DNA of 64,000 bases from Lacisediminihabitans changchengi. GTDB taxonomy: Bacteria > Actinomycetota > Actinomycetes > Actinomycetales > Microbacteriaceae. The notes under the pieces were generated by a model. It had not been told where the DNA came from. It saw only the letters and a program-made list of their open reading frames with translations, and made no database searches. Within the stretch, counting starts at the first letter, position 1. Each line of letters starts with the position of its first letter. Positions 26,266 to 36,530 of this stretch are shown in pieces. Location of the stretch: contig NZ_JAEPES010000002.1 of NCBI RefSeq assembly GCF_016634425.1, forward strand, positions 544,722-608,721, given 5' to 3'. Made by a program: the position numbers and the translations under genes.

Positions 26266-27132
26266 GTGGCTGTCGACGACGCTGACGACCGCGCTTCCCA
26301 GGCTGGCGGCGAGCGACTCGCTCGGGTGACCTACCTGCCGGGGGTGGTCCCGCCGTCGTCGACACCAACGATCTCTCCCACCACCACTGGCGCGGCGACG
26401 GATGACGACGGCTGGGCGACCGCGGACAGCGCGCCGTTGCCGGACTTCGCGAGTTTCTTCGGCGATGCGGAAGATCCACAACCTGCGTCGGTCACCGAGC
26501 CAGACCGCGATACGCCGGCAGGGGATGCGCGGGTCGGGACTTCGCGCACGCTCACGGGGCGTGACAAGGCCAGCCGTGAAAAGGCCAGCCGTGCAACGGC
26601 AGATACGCCCCCGCGCGAAGACGCCCTCGGACGCGGCAAGAGGGAGGTGCGTGCCGAGAACGTGAGCATGCACGCCCTCACTCGTCGCGGCATGTCACGC
26701 TGGGAGCTGGAGAAGACGCTGCTTTCGCGCGACTTCGAGCCCGAGGCAGTGGAAGAGGAGCTCGATCGGCTGGAGCGGGTGGGCCTGCTCGATGACGGTG
26801 CCCTCGCCGAGACACTGGTGCGAACCCAGCACGAGCGCAAGGGCCTCGGCCGCTCCGCTCTCACCGCCGAGCTTCGCCGTCGGCACATCGATCAGGAGCA
26901 CATCGATGCGGCGATGGAGCAGGTGCACGACGATGATGAACAGTCCCGCGCGACCGAGTTGGCGGTGAAGCGCGCGCCACAGCTGCGCTCGTATGACACC
27001 GAGACGGCGAAGCGCAGGCTCACCGGCTTCCTCATGCGCAAGGGGTATGCCTCCTCGGTTGTGCGCAACGCCGTCGACGAGGCACTGTCAGGAAGATCGT
27101 CTGGTTCCTCGAGCGGTGTCCGTTTTCGCTGA
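26266..27132 (+). CDS. recX: Regulatory protein RecX with a long N-terminal extension
   Basis: A 288-residue inhibitor and modulator of RecA filaments. The three-helix RecX repeats occupy about residues 130-280 (MHALTRRGMSRWELEKTLLSRDF, LDDGALAETLVRTQHERKGLGRSALTAELRRR, RRLTGFLMRKGYASSVVRNAVDEAL). Residues 1-125 are an acidic/Thr/Pro-rich, probably disordered extension, whereas many RecX proteins are about 150-190 residues. GTG 26266 lies 2 bases after the recA stop, so the two are co-transcribed. Confidence 0.9.
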   Translation: MAVDDADDRASQAGGERLARVTYLPGVVPPSSTPTISPTTTGAATDDDGWATADSAPLPDFASFFGDAEDPQPASVTEPDRDTPAGDARVGTSRTLTGRDKASREKASRATADTPPREDALGRGKREVRAENVSMHALTRRGMSRWELEKTLLSRDFEPEAVEEELDRLERVGLLDDGALAETLVRTQHERKGLGRSALTAELRRRHIDQEHIDAAMEQVHDDDEQSRATELAVKRAPQLRSYDTETAKRRLTGFLMRKGYASSVVRNAVDEALSGRSSGSSSGVRFR

Positions 27133-27199
27133 ATCCTGCGGGGCTGGGGCCACCGCACGACACGGGGCTACACCGGCCCCGCCGTACACTTGATTCACC

Positions 27200-28756
27200 A
27201 TGACTGACCCCGCTGCATCCGCCGTCCTCGAACGTCCGCGCACCTATGAGGTACGCACCTTCGGATGCCAGATGAACGTGCACGACTCCGAGCGACTGAG
27301 TGGGTCGCTGGAGGCGGCGGGATACGTACCCGCCAACGGTGGACAGGCGGATGTCGTGGTCATCAATACCTGTGCCGTGCGAGAGAACGCCGACAACAAG
27401 CTCTACGGCACCCTCGGTCATCTCGCCAGCATCAAGCGCGAGCACGAGGGCATGCAGATCGCCGTCGGCGGCTGCCTGGCCCAGAAAGACAAAAACGTCA
27501 TTCTGGAGAAGGCGCCATACGTCGACGTCGTCTTCGGCACCCACAATATGGGCGCGCTGCCAACGCTGCTCGAACGTTCCCGCCACAACGACGAGGCGCA
27601 GCTCGAGATCCTCGAGTCACTCGACGTCTTCCCTTCGACGCTGCCCACCAAGCGGGAGTCGACCCACAGCGGCTGGGTGTCGATCTCGGTCGGCTGCAAC
27701 AACACCTGCACTTTCTGCATCGTTCCCGCCCTCCGCGGCAAGGAGAAGGACCGCCGCCCGGGCGACATCCTCGCCGAGATCCAGTCGCTCGTCGACGACG
27801 GAGCCATCGAGGTAACGCTGCTCGGCCAGAATGTGAACTCCTACGGTGTGGAGTTCGGCGACCGCCAGGCGTTCTCCAAGCTGTTGCGCGCCGCCGGAGA
27901 GATCGAGGGGCTGGAACGTATCCGCTTCACCAGCCCGCACCCGGCGGCCTTCACCGACGACGTGATCGACGCGATGGCCGAGACGCCGAACGTCATGCCG
28001 CAGTTGCACATGCCCCTGCAGTCCGGCTCCGACCGCATTCTGAAGGCGATGCGCCGCAGCTACCGTTCCGAGAAGTTCCTCGGAATCCTCGAGCGCGTGC
28101 GGGCACAGATGCCGAACGCCGCGATCTCCACCGACATCATCGTCGGCTTCCCCGGCGAGACCGAGGAAGACTTCCAGGAGACTCTCCGCGTGGTCGAGCA
28201 GGCGAATTTCGCCACGGCGTTCACCTTCCAGTATTCGATTCGCCCCGGCACGCCGGCTGCGACGATGGCCGACCAGGTGCCGAAGGCGGTCGTGCAGGAG
28301 CGTTACGAGCGCCTCACCGCACTGCAAGACCGCATCGCCTGGGAGCAGAACCAGACCATCGTCGGTCGTACCGTCGAGGTGCTGGTGGGCGCCGAGGGCT
28401 CCAAAGACGCCGACACCCATCGCCTGTCCGGTCGGGCCGAAGACAGCAGACTCGTCCACTTCGAGCTGCCGCCGCACAGTGAGGTTCCCCGTCCGGGCGA
28501 CGTCGTATCCGTCACCGTCACGGACGCCAAGCCGTTTTATTTGATTGCCGACTCGACCGACGGCGCGGCGCTGCGCATCCGTCGCACTCGCGCCGGAGAC
28601 GCCTGGGATCGTGCGCAGGCGGCCTCCTGCGCCGTCCCGTCCCACGAGACGACTCCCGGCGGAGCGGTCTCCCTCGGCTTCCCGACCCTGCGGGTGGGGG
28701 CACCCACCGGTGTGAGCACCATTCCGATCTACGATCTGCACGATGGGCAGCGCTAA
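27200..28756 (+). CDS. miaB: tRNA-2-methylthio-N6-dimethylallyladenosine synthase
   Basis: A 518-residue radical-SAM enzyme adding the methylthio group to i6A37 of tRNA. The N-terminal cluster cysteines are in [17 protein letters not shown] and GGCLAQKD; the radical SAM CxxxCxxC is in [12 protein letters not shown] (about residues 165-173), and a TRAM domain follows at about 380-450. The last 70 residues are divergent. ATG 27200 has TACACT (27185-27190) 9 bases upstream. The 3' end overlaps miaA by 14 bases, which places the two tRNA-modification enzymes in sequence. Confidence 0.95.
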   Translation: MTDPAASAVLERPRTYEVRTFGCQMNVHDSERLSGSLEAAGYVPANGGQADVVVINTCAVRENADNKLYGTLGHLASIKREHEGMQIAVGGCLAQKDKNVILEKAPYVDVVFGTHNMGALPTLLERSRHNDEAQLEILESLDVFPSTLPTKRESTHSGWVSISVGCNNTCTFCIVPALRGKEKDRRPGDILAEIQSLVDDGAIEVTLLGQNVNSYGVEFGDRQAFSKLLRAAGEIEGLERIRFTSPHPAAFTDDVIDAMAETPNVMPQLHMPLQSGSDRILKAMRRSYRSEKFLGILERVRAQMPNAAISTDIIVGFPGETEEDFQETLRVVEQANFATAFTFQYSIRPGTPAATMADQVPKAVVQERYERLTALQDRIAWEQNQTIVGRTVEVLVGAEGSKDADTHRLSGRAEDSRLVHFELPPHSEVPRPGDVVSVTVTDAKPFYLIADSTDGAALRIRRTRAGDAWDRAQAASCAVPSHETTPGGAVSLGFPTLRVGAPTGVSTIPIYDLHDGQR

Positions 28757-29687
28757 CCCCGAGCCCGCCCAGGCCGGCGCCGAGCCGCTCGTCGTCATCG
28801 TGGGCGCGACGGGCACCGGCAAGTCCGCGCTGTCGCTCGACCTCGCCGAGAGACTCGCCGCACAGGGTCGCCCTGCCGAGATCGTCAATGCCGACGCGAT
28901 GCAGCTGTATCGCGGCATGGACATCGGCACCGCCAAACTCCCGGTGACGGAGCGTCGCGGCATTCCCCACCATCTGCTCGACGTGCTCGATCCGCGCGAG
29001 GAGGCGAGCGTGGCCTCGTTCCAGGAGGATGCCAGGGCAGCCATCGACGCGGTCCGCAGCCGCGGTGCGCTCCCCATCCTGGTCGGCGGCTCCGGCCTGT
29101 ACGTGTCCGCCGTGGTCTGGGACTTCCGGTTTCCGGGTACGGACCCGGAGATCCGCGCCCGGCTGGAGGCGGAGCTCCTCGCGGTCGGGCCCGGCCTGCT
29201 GTTCCAGCGTCTGCGGCACGCCGACCCAGCGGCGGCCGCCGCCATCGGGCCGCACAATGGACGTCGCATCGTGCGGGCACTCGAGGTGGGGGAGATCACA
29301 GGCGAACCTTTCGGCTCCGGCCTACCGGACGAATCCCGACTCTGGTCGCCAACCCGGCTGATCGGTCTGCGCACGCAACGCATCGAACTGATACCCCGTC
29401 TCGATGCGCGCGTGGAGGGGATGTGGCGCGACGGCATCCTCGACGAGGCCCGGGCCCTGATCGAGCACGGCGTCGGCGTTACCTCCGGCCGCGCGATCGG
29501 CTACGCGCAGGCCATCGCGCAGCTGCGCGGCGAACTCGCTGAGGCCGACGCGATCGAGCAGAGTCAGGCGTTGACCCGCAAATACGCCCGCCGCCAGGTC
29601 AGTTGGTTCACCCGTTACCCGGCCACCTGGCTCGAGGCGGACGATCCGCAGCGAGTGGAGCGCGCGATCGAACCTATCGACAGCTGA
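28743..29687 (+). CDS. miaA: tRNA dimethylallyltransferase
   Basis: A 314-residue enzyme that prenylates A37 of UNN-reading tRNAs, producing the substrate of MiaB. Walker A is [10 protein letters not shown] (about residues 20-29), followed by the conserved [17 protein letters not shown] and [10 protein letters not shown]. The C-terminal region [19 protein letters not shown] is typical. The start lies inside the end of miaB (14-base overlap), implying coupling. dapF follows 21 bases on but has its own -10-like element. Confidence 0.95.
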   Translation: MGSANPEPAQAGAEPLVVIVGATGTGKSALSLDLAERLAAQGRPAEIVNADAMQLYRGMDIGTAKLPVTERRGIPHHLLDVLDPREEASVASFQEDARAAIDAVRSRGALPILVGGSGLYVSAVVWDFRFPGTDPEIRARLEAELLAVGPGLLFQRLRHADPAAAAAIGPHNGRRIVRALEVGEITGEPFGSGLPDESRLWSPTRLIGLRTQRIELIPRLDARVEGMWRDGILDEARALIEHGVGVTSGRAIGYAQAIAQLRGELAEADAIEQSQALTRKYARRQVSWFTRYPATWLEADDPQRVERAIEPIDS

Positions 29688-29708
29688 AGCGCTTGTACGC
29701 TGGGAAGC

Positions 29709-30584
29709 ATGCCTGAACTCCACTTCACCAAGGGCCACGGAACCGGTAACGACTTCGTGCTCTTCAGCGATCCCGACGGGGAGATCGACCTCACGCCCTC
29801 GCAGATCGCGGCCATCGCCGATCGTCACTTCGGCGTGGGAGGCGATGGGGTCATCAGGGCGGTGCGGTCGAAGAACCTCCCGGCCGGGGCTGCCGCCCTC
29901 GCGGAGGACGACTCGGCCGAGTGGTTCATGGACTACCACAACTCCGATGGTTCGCCCTCGGAGATGTGTGGCAACGGCATCCGTGTCTACGCTCGTTACC
30001 TGATCGAGAACGGCCTGGTCGAGCTCTCTCCCGGCGACACGTTGACTCTCGGCACGCGCGGGGGAGTGCGCGACCTGCAGCGCAACGCGAGCGGCTTCCA
30101 GGTCGACCTCGGCCGCTGGCAGCTCGACGGGGGCGAGCCCCTCGTTCGCGCGAAGAACCTGCAGGTGGCCCGCCCTGGACTCGGAATCAGTATCGGCAAT
30201 CCACACGTGGTCGTCGCCCTGTCGAGCGAGGAAGAGCTGGACTCCGCCGACCTCACCTACATCCCGCACCTCGAGCCGGCCCCCGAAGACGGCGCCAACG
30301 TCGAGTTCGTGGTTCCTGGCGATCCGCTGGTGCGCGACGGGGTCGGGCACATTCGGATGCGAGTTCATGAGCGAGGCAGCGGCGAGACCCTGTCCTGCGG
30401 AACCGGCGCTGCCGCCGCGGCCCTGGCCACTCGATACTGGGCCGGGCCGGACGCGCCGAACCAATGGCGGGTCGAGGTGCCCGGTGGCACGCTGGGAGTT
30501 CGGATGTGGGCGGCCGAGGACGGCGAACACGTCTCGTTGAGTGGCCCGGCCGACCTGGTGTTCGAGGGTGACCTGACGGTGTGA
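29709..30584 (+). CDS. dapF: Diaminopimelate epimerase
   Basis: A 291-residue cofactor-free racemase converting LL-DAP to meso-DAP for peptidoglycan and lysine. Both catalytic cysteines are present in their motifs: [15 protein letters not shown] (about residue 87) and [13 protein letters not shown] (about residue 228). The N-terminal [11 protein letters not shown] is diagnostic. ATG 29709 follows TACGCT (29696-29701) by 7 bases. It is convergent with the methyltransferase gene. Confidence 0.95.
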   Translation: MPELHFTKGHGTGNDFVLFSDPDGEIDLTPSQIAAIADRHFGVGGDGVIRAVRSKNLPAGAAALAEDDSAEWFMDYHNSDGSPSEMCGNGIRVYARYLIENGLVELSPGDTLTLGTRGGVRDLQRNASGFQVDLGRWQLDGGEPLVRAKNLQVARPGLGISIGNPHVVVALSSEEELDSADLTYIPHLEPAPEDGANVEFVVPGDPLVRDGVGHIRMRVHERGSGETLSCGTGAAAAALATRYWAGPDAPNQWRVEVPGGTLGVRMWAAEDGEHVSLSGPADLVFEGDLTV

Positions 30585-30611
30585 GACCTTGCCGGCTGCG
30601 AGGCTGGGGCG

Positions 30612-31220
30612 CTATTTGTGGCGGACCCGCAGCACGCGATAGCCCTTGTTGGTTGCCGCGCGGCTGACCGCGAAGGAATCGGGAAGCATCCCATCCAACC
30701 AGCGGTGCAGCGAATCGGAGCCGAGGTTGCGCTGCACGACCAGCCAAGCGTCGGACTCCTGTTCGAGACGCGGAAGCCAGAGCTGCAGCATCCCGTGCAG
30801 TTCGTCTTTGCCCACCCGGATCGGAGGGTTAGAGCGGATGGTGCGGAAGACGATGTCGTCGGGAACATCTTCCGGTCGTACGGCGTTGACATTAGTGACG
30901 CCGACGGACTCGGCGTTGCGACGGACCAGATCCAGTGCCCGCTCGTTGACGTCGACGGCCCACACCGTGGCGTGGGGCGAGTCGAGCGCGAGGCTCAGGG
31001 CGATCGGACCCCAGCCGGTACCGAGGTCGAGAAAGTGGCCGCCGGGCGGGGACGGCGGTGTGTTCGCCAACAAGACCTGTGTCCCGGCGTCGATGCGCTC
31101 GGGGCTGAATATGCCGTTGGCCGTGGTGAGGTCGTAGACCCGGCCGGACAACGGCACCCTGATCTGGCGTAATTTGAGGTCACTTCCCGGTTCTGCTGAG
31201 AAATAATGCTCGTTGGCCAT
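30612..31220 (-). CDS. Class I SAM-dependent methyltransferase, RsmC-like
   Basis: A 202-residue methyltransferase. SAM motif I is DLGTGWGPIALSLA (about residue 65) and the catalytic NPP motif is in SNPPIRVGKDELH. N-terminal YDLTTANGIFSPERIDAGTQVLL is characteristic of the RsmC/RlmG group that methylates guanine N2 in rRNA; the exact target base is not determined. It is divergent from hflX with 44 bases between starts; TAGGTT in that gap is a possible -10 for this gene. Confidence 0.88.
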   Translation of the reverse strand: MANEHYFSAEPGSDLKLRQIRVPLSGRVYDLTTANGIFSPERIDAGTQVLLANTPPSPPGGHFLDLGTGWGPIALSLALDSPHATVWAVDVNERALDLVRRNAESVGVTNVNAVRPEDVPDDIVFRTIRSNPPIRVGKDELHGMLQLWLPRLEQESDAWLVVQRNLGSDSLHRWLDGMLPDSFAVSRAATNKGYRVLRVRHK

Positions 31221-31264
31221 GGAGAGAACCTATCGAAAATCAAGGAGCTAAGGTTAACGAAATA

Positions 31265-32800
31265 ATGGACATTGACCCGTCTGAACCGCAGGATGCGGAC
31301 CTGATCGACCGGGTGTTGGCACGTGCTGCGACACGGTCGTCGGGGTTCTCCCTGTTCACCGCGAGCGACGGCGCGGCCCAGACGGCGCAGGCGCTGCAGA
31401 CGGAGGGACTCGTCTCCCGGCCCAGCGACGACGGCGAACAGTTTGAGCGCGAAGACCGCCAGGCGCTGCGCCGCGTTGCCGGTCTCTCGACCGAGCTCGA
31501 AGACGTCACCGAGGTCGAGTACCGGCAGCTGCGTCTCGAGCGTGTCGTTCTGATCGGCATCTACAGCCAGGGCAACGCCGCCGAGGCCGAGAACTCGATG
31601 CGGGAGCTCGCCGCTCTCGCCGAGACCGCGGGAGCGGTGGTGCTCGATGGCCTGATGCAACGACGCCCGAACCCCGACCCGAGCACCTATTTCGGCAAGG
31701 GCAAGGCCCTCGAGCTTCGGGATGTCGTCGCCGCCACCGGCGCGGACACCGTGATCGTCGACAGCGAGCTCGCGCCCAGCCAGCGCCGTGCGCTCGAAGA
31801 CGTGGTGCGCGTCAAGGTAATCGACCGCACTGCCGTCATCCTCGACATCTTCAGTCAGCATGCCAAGAGTCGCGAGGGCAAGGCGCAGGTCGAGCTTGCG
31901 CAACTCGAATACCTGCTTCCCCGCCTCCGCGGCTGGGGCGAGTCGATGTCCCGTCAGGCTGGTGGCCAGGTCGGGGCCGGCAACGGTATGGGTAGCCGCG
32001 GACCGGGTGAGACCAAGATCGAACTCGACCGCCGCCGCATCCACACTCGCATGTCACGGCTGCGCAAGCAGATTCTCGGCTTCAAGCCGGCCCGCGAGGC
32101 AAAGCGGGCCAACCGTAATCGCAACGCAGTGCCGTCGGTCGCAATCGCGGGATACACCAACGCCGGCAAGTCGTCGCTGCTCAACCGCATCACGCGGGCC
32201 GGCGCGCTGGTCGAAAACGCCCTGTTCGCCACCCTCGACACGGCCGTGCGCAAGAACGAGACGGCAGACGGTCAGCACTACACGCTCACCGACACGGTCG
32301 GGTTCGTGCGGCAACTGCCACACCAGTTGGTCGAGGCCTTCCGCTCAACCTTCGAAGAGATCGCCGATTCGGATGTCATCCTCCACGTGGTCGACGGCTC
32401 CCACCCGGATCCCGCCAGCCAGTTGGCCACCGTGCGCGACGTCATCGGCGAGGTCGAGGCACGTCATATCCCCGAGATCGTGGTGTTCAACAAGAGCGAT
32501 CTGGTGGATGACGACCAGCGACTGGTGCTGCGCGGGCTCGAGCCGACGGCGATCTTCGTTTCCGCACGCACCGGGGAGGGCGTCGAAGAACTCCTCGAGC
32601 GCATCGGCACCACCCTGCCGAAGCCCTCGGTGGAATTGCAGCTGCTGATCCCCTACGACCGCGGTGAGCTGATCTCGTCGCTGCACGACCACGGCACGAT
32701 CGTGAGCACCTCCTATGAGGAGGGTGGAACGCGCGTCGACGTGCTCGTCCACGAGGACTTCGCTGCAACACTCCGACCGTTTTCGGTGGTCCCCGCCTGA
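31265..32800 (+). CDS. hflX: GTPase HflX
   Basis: A 511-residue ribosome-splitting GTPase that rescues stalled 70S ribosomes. The N-terminal glycine-rich HflX domain (to about residue 260, with GKGKALELRDVV and GGQVGAGNGMGSRGPGETKIELD) precedes the G domain: G1 GYTNAGKSSLLN (about 295), G3 DTVGFVRQLPHQ and G4 FNKSDLV. Extra N-terminal sequence of about 90 residues is present. AAGGAG about 16 bases before ATG 31265 is distant, and TAAGGT closer in may be a -10. Confidence 0.95.
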   Translation: MDIDPSEPQDADLIDRVLARAATRSSGFSLFTASDGAAQTAQALQTEGLVSRPSDDGEQFEREDRQALRRVAGLSTELEDVTEVEYRQLRLERVVLIGIYSQGNAAEAENSMRELAALAETAGAVVLDGLMQRRPNPDPSTYFGKGKALELRDVVAATGADTVIVDSELAPSQRRALEDVVRVKVIDRTAVILDIFSQHAKSREGKAQVELAQLEYLLPRLRGWGESMSRQAGGQVGAGNGMGSRGPGETKIELDRRRIHTRMSRLRKQILGFKPAREAKRANRNRNAVPSVAIAGYTNAGKSSLLNRITRAGALVENALFATLDTAVRKNETADGQHYTLTDTVGFVRQLPHQLVEAFRSTFEEIADSDVILHVVDGSHPDPASQLATVRDVIGEVEARHIPEIVVFNKSDLVDDDQRLVLRGLEPTAIFVSARTGEGVEELLERIGTTLPKPSVELQLLIPYDRGELISSLHDHGTIVSTSYEEGGTRVDVLVHEDFAATLRPFSVVPA

Positions 32801-33037
32801 CGTAACACTCGGCAACACGTGAGGGGTGCTGGGTAGGCTGATCGGGTGTCCACGGGTCTCCCGTGTGGCATGGAGCGACAGCCGAGCCCGGCACCCGCCC
32901 ACTGGAGCATCTCGCAGCGCTGGTCGAACAGTTCCGCGTCGTTCCGGCATCCGTGATCATCGTCCGATGGTCACCTGGGATGCCTGTGGGTCCGTGAGCG
33001 GCCCGCAGGCGATCGACACGATCGAATGGGGGACAGG
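32801..33037 (+). promoter_or_regulatory. metF leader region
   Basis: This 237-base interval holds TAGGCT (near 32835), a small perfect hairpin CACGGG-TCT-CCCGTG just after it, and no gene I can support. I looked for SAM and cobalamin riboswitch consensus strings, as expected before metF-metE, and did not recognise any. Confidence 0.35.
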
Positions 33038-33985
33038 ATGTCCGGCAGCACCGGCCGTGTGCCCTTCTCTTTCGAGCTGTTCCCGCCACGGTCGCCTAGC
33101 GCCGAGGTGACGCTCTGGGACACCATCCAACGGCTCGCCGCCACCGGACCAGACTTCATGTCGGTCACATACGGCGCCAATGGGTCGTCGCGACAGAGCT
33201 CACTCGACGTGCTGCGCTACCTGCGCGAAGAGACCCGGGTGCATCCGCTCGCCCACCTCACCTGCGTCGGCTCCTCGCACTTCGAGGCCAACCGCCTGGT
33301 GCGGGAGTTTCTGGATGCCGGCATCACCAGTTTCCTCGCGCTGCGAGGCGACCCGCCCAAGGGTGCCGTCGAGGGCGATGCGTTCCTCGGCGACCTGGGG
33401 AGCGCATCCGAACTGGTGCAGCTCATCCATCGCGTGCAGACCGAACGTGCTCAGTATGCAACCCTGACCTCTCTCAGCGGGGGCGGACGCCTCCCGGAGC
33501 GGCGGGAGAAGGTTCGCGTCGCGGTCGCCGCGTTCCCGAACGGACATCCGCGCTCCACCCGCACCGACCAAGACATCGACACCCTCCTCGCCAAACAGGT
33601 GTCCGGCGCGACGATGGCGATCACCCAGCTGTTCTTCCACGCCGAGGACTATCTGAGTTTCGTGGCCGATGCGCGAGCGGCCGGCGTCACGATCCCGATC
33701 CTGCCCGGCATCATGCCGGCCACCACGCCGGCGCGGCTCGAACGCATCCTCGAGCTCACCGGGGAGCGTCGGCCCACCGAGCTCTCGCGTCGCCTGCACT
33801 CCACCGATTCGACCGAGGAGCAGTTCGACATCGGCGTCGAACACGCCATCGAACTGTCCTCCACCGTGATCGATGGCGGCGCACCCGGCCTGCACCTTTA
33901 CACCTTCAACCAGCACCAGGCCGTGATCTCGGTCCTGGAAGACCTGAACCTGACCGCCCCCATCGCAAAGGAAACAACAGTATGA
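33038..33985 (+). CDS. metF: Methylenetetrahydrofolate reductase
   Basis: A 315-residue flavoprotein giving 5-methyltetrahydrofolate for methionine synthesis. TIM-barrel features are FSFELFPPRS, FMSVTYGANGSSR, LRGDPPKG, AITQLFF and PGIMPATT. It feeds MetE, encoded directly downstream with an ATGA overlap. ATG 33038 is preferred (GGGGGACAGG just upstream); ATG 33026 would add four residues. Confidence 0.95.
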   Translation: MSGSTGRVPFSFELFPPRSPSAEVTLWDTIQRLAATGPDFMSVTYGANGSSRQSSLDVLRYLREETRVHPLAHLTCVGSSHFEANRLVREFLDAGITSFLALRGDPPKGAVEGDAFLGDLGSASELVQLIHRVQTERAQYATLTSLSGGGRLPERREKVRVAVAAFPNGHPRSTRTDQDIDTLLAKQVSGATMAITQLFFHAEDYLSFVADARAAGVTIPILPGIMPATTPARLERILELTGERRPTELSRRLHSTDSTEEQFDIGVEHAIELSSTVIDGGAPGLHLYTFNQHQAVISVLEDLNLTAPIAKETTV

Positions 33986-36297
33986 GCGCGCCCGCCTTTC
34001 CCACCGGTAGCATCCTGGGCTACCCCCGCATCGGACCCCGCCGCGAGCTCAAGAAGGCCGTCGAGTCGTTCTGGGCCGGCAAGACCACGGTCGACGAGCT
34101 CGAAGCGACGGCGGCAGAACTCCGCGCGTCGACCCGCGAGCGTCTCGTTGCGCTCGGTCTGAAGGCCGACGACTCCTCTATTCCGGAGGCGTTCTCCTTC
34201 TACGACCAGGTTCTAGACGCCGCGGTCACCGTGGGCGCGATTCCGACCCGGTTCGCCGACCTCGTCGCCGAGGATGGCACGATCGACCTCGCCGGCTACT
34301 TCACCATCGCCCGGGGCGCCGGGCAAAACACCCCCGCCGAGATGACCAAGTGGTTCGACTCGAATTACCACTACCTGGTGCCGGAGATCGGTCCGGAGAC
34401 CGACTTCCACCTCGCCTCCGATCGGCTGCTGCGCCAGGTCGCGGAGGCCACCACCTCCGGGTATACCACCCGTCCCGTCATCGTCGGTCCGGTCACGTTC
34501 CTGTTGCTGAGTAAGCCGAGCGAGGGAGCGCCGGAGGGCTACCAGCCGCTCGACCGCCTCGACGACCTGCTTCCCGTCTACGCGGAACTGCTCGCCGGAC
34601 TCGCCGCCGTCGGTGCGGATTGGGTGCAGCTCGACGAGCCGGGCCTGGTCAGCGAAAGCATCGACGTGCCGCGTGAGCGCGTGCTCGCCGCCACGAAGCA
34701 GGCGTACGAGCTGCTGAGCTCGGTACCGATCCGCCCGCAGATCTTCGTCGCGGCGCCGTACAACAGCCTCGGCGATGCACTCCCCGTGCTCGACGCGACC
34801 GCCATCGAGGCGATCCAGCTCGACCTGGTGCGCGGATCGCTTCCGGTGGGTTTCAGCACCACCAAGACCCTCGTCGGCGGTGTCATCGACGGCCACAACA
34901 TCTGGCGCGGCGACCTCGCCGGTGCCTTCTCGACGCTCGAGTCGCTGCTCGAGCTGTCGCCCTCGGTCGCGGTCACCACGTCGACCTCCCTGTTCCACGT
35001 GCCGCACGACGTTCAGGACGAGCCGCTGCTCGCCGACCAGCTGAAGAACTGGCTGGCCTTCGCCGACCAGAAGGTCGGACAGGTCGCCACCCTCGCCAGC
35101 GGGCTGATCGACGGCAAGGCTGCGATCCAGGGCGAGCTTGACGCGGCATCCGCTGCCCTCGATGACCGTCACTCGGCCGTCGGTGTGCGCGACGGCGCGG
35201 TGCGCGAGCGTGCCGCGGCGCTCACGGAGAGCGACTTCACCCGAGGCGACTACGCCGCGCGCCTGGCAGCGCAGGATGCCGCGCTCGGCCTGCCCTTTCT
35301 GCCGACGACGACCATCGGCTCGTTCCCGCAGACCGGCGACATCCGTAAGTCCCGTGCCGCGTTTGCGGCGGGTCGTATCAGCGAGGACGAGTACCGAGAG
35401 GCGATGCGCGCCGAGATCCGTTCGGTGGTCGAGCTGCAGGAGAAGATCGGCATCGACGTCATCGTTCACGGTGAGCCCGAGCGCAACGACATGGTGCAGT
35501 ACTTCGCCGAGAACCTCGACGGCTTCGCGGTGACGCAGAACGGCTGGGTGCAGTCGTACGGTAGCCGTTGTACGCGTCCGTCGATCCTCTGGGGCGATGT
35601 CTCGCGTCCGTCTCCGATCACGGTGGAGTGGTCGACCTACACGCAGACCCTCACGCCGAAGCCGGTCAAGGGAATGCTCACCGGTCCGGTCACGATCCTC
35701 GCCTGGTCGTTCGTGCGCGACGACCAGCCACTGCGCGACACCGCCAACCAGGTGGCGCTCGCCCTTCGTGACGAAATCGTCGACCTCGAGGCCGCTGGCA
35801 TCGGCATAATCCAGGTGGACGAGCCTGCGCTGCGAGAGCTGCTGCCACTGAAGAAGAAGGATCAGGCCGACTACCTCGACTGGTCGGTCGGCTCGTTCCG
35901 GCTGGCGACATCCGGTGTCGGGGAGGCCACGCAGATCCACACCCACCTCTGTTACTCGGAGTTTGGGGTCGTTATCGACGCGATCGACAAGCTGGATGCT
36001 GACGTTACGTCCATCGAGGCCGCACGCTCGAAGATGGAGGTCGTGCCCGACATCCAGAGCTCCGGGTTCGGCCGCGGCATCGGCCCGGGCGTCTACGACA
36101 TCCACTCGCCGCGTGTCCCGTCGGTCGACGAGGTCACGCAGCTGATCGAATTGGCCCTCGGCTCGATTCCGGAGCGTCAGATCTGGGTCAACCCGGACTG
36201 CGGTCTGAAGACCCGGGGCTACGACGAGACGGTGGAGTCACTCACCAACGTGATCACCGCGACCCGCGCCGTGCGTGAGGCGCACGTCCACGCCTAA
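33982..36297 (+). CDS. metE: Cobalamin-independent methionine synthase
   Basis: A 771-residue zinc enzyme transferring methyl from methyl-THF-(Glu)n to homocysteine. The N-terminal barrel begins GYPRIGPRRELKKA. The catalytic C-terminal barrel has FPQTGDIRKSR, VHGEPERNDMVQYF, QVDEPALRE and zinc ligands in HTHLCYSEF (about 653-657) and NPDCGLKTR (about 739). Length is full. It overlaps metF by 4 bases. The large hairpin at 36346-36438 probably ends the operon. Confidence 0.96.
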   Translation: MSAPAFPTGSILGYPRIGPRRELKKAVESFWAGKTTVDELEATAAELRASTRERLVALGLKADDSSIPEAFSFYDQVLDAAVTVGAIPTRFADLVAEDGTIDLAGYFTIARGAGQNTPAEMTKWFDSNYHYLVPEIGPETDFHLASDRLLRQVAEATTSGYTTRPVIVGPVTFLLLSKPSEGAPEGYQPLDRLDDLLPVYAELLAGLAAVGADWVQLDEPGLVSESIDVPRERVLAATKQAYELLSSVPIRPQIFVAAPYNSLGDALPVLDATAIEAIQLDLVRGSLPVGFSTTKTLVGGVIDGHNIWRGDLAGAFSTLESLLELSPSVAVTTSTSLFHVPHDVQDEPLLADQLKNWLAFADQKVGQVATLASGLIDGKAAIQGELDAASAALDDRHSAVGVRDGAVRERAAALTESDFTRGDYAARLAAQDAALGLPFLPTTTIGSFPQTGDIRKSRAAFAAGRISEDEYREAMRAEIRSVVELQEKIGIDVIVHGEPERNDMVQYFAENLDGFAVTQNGWVQSYGSRCTRPSILWGDVSRPSPITVEWSTYTQTLTPKPVKGMLTGPVTILAWSFVRDDQPLRDTANQVALALRDEIVDLEAAGIGIIQVDEPALRELLPLKKKDQADYLDWSVGSFRLATSGVGEATQIHTHLCYSEFGVVIDAIDKLDADVTSIEAARSKMEVVPDIQSSGFGRGIGPGVYDIHSPRVPSVDEVTQLIELALGSIPERQIWVNPDCGLKTRGYDETVESLTNVITATRAVREAHVHA

Positions 36298-36345
36298 GCC
36301 GCACTGACCGCCAGCTGGCCTGCCTGCCTGCCTCCCTCTGAGCCA

Positions 36346-36438
36346 AATTCAGGAGGATGTGTGACCAGGGCGAACGGAGTGACGGATGTTTGCACCATCC
36401 GTCACTCCCGCCTCAGCTGTCGCACGACCTCCTGAATT
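36346..36438. repeat. Long double-stem inverted repeat after metE
   Basis: Outer arms AATTCAGGAGG (36346-36356) and CCTCCTGAATT (36428-36438) are perfect complements. Inner arms GGAGTGACGGATG (36376-36388) and CATCCGTCACTCC (36396-36408) are a perfect 13-bp stem with a 7-base loop. It lies in the gap between metE and the DUF4184 gene, which otherwise holds nothing. It could be a terminator or a small mobile or palindromic element. Confidence 0.7.
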
Positions 36439-36530
36439 CGGCGGGGGTTCATCGCGGGAGGCGGCCCGGCCCGGGGGCAGGCCGTGGCAGGGTGCGCGGC
36501 TTCGTCGGAGTCACTGGATACAGTGAGCGG

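Noticed and set aside
32801..33037. SAM or cobalamin riboswitch before metF-metE
   Set aside because: None of the conserved core strings of these classes was found; only one short hairpin is present.
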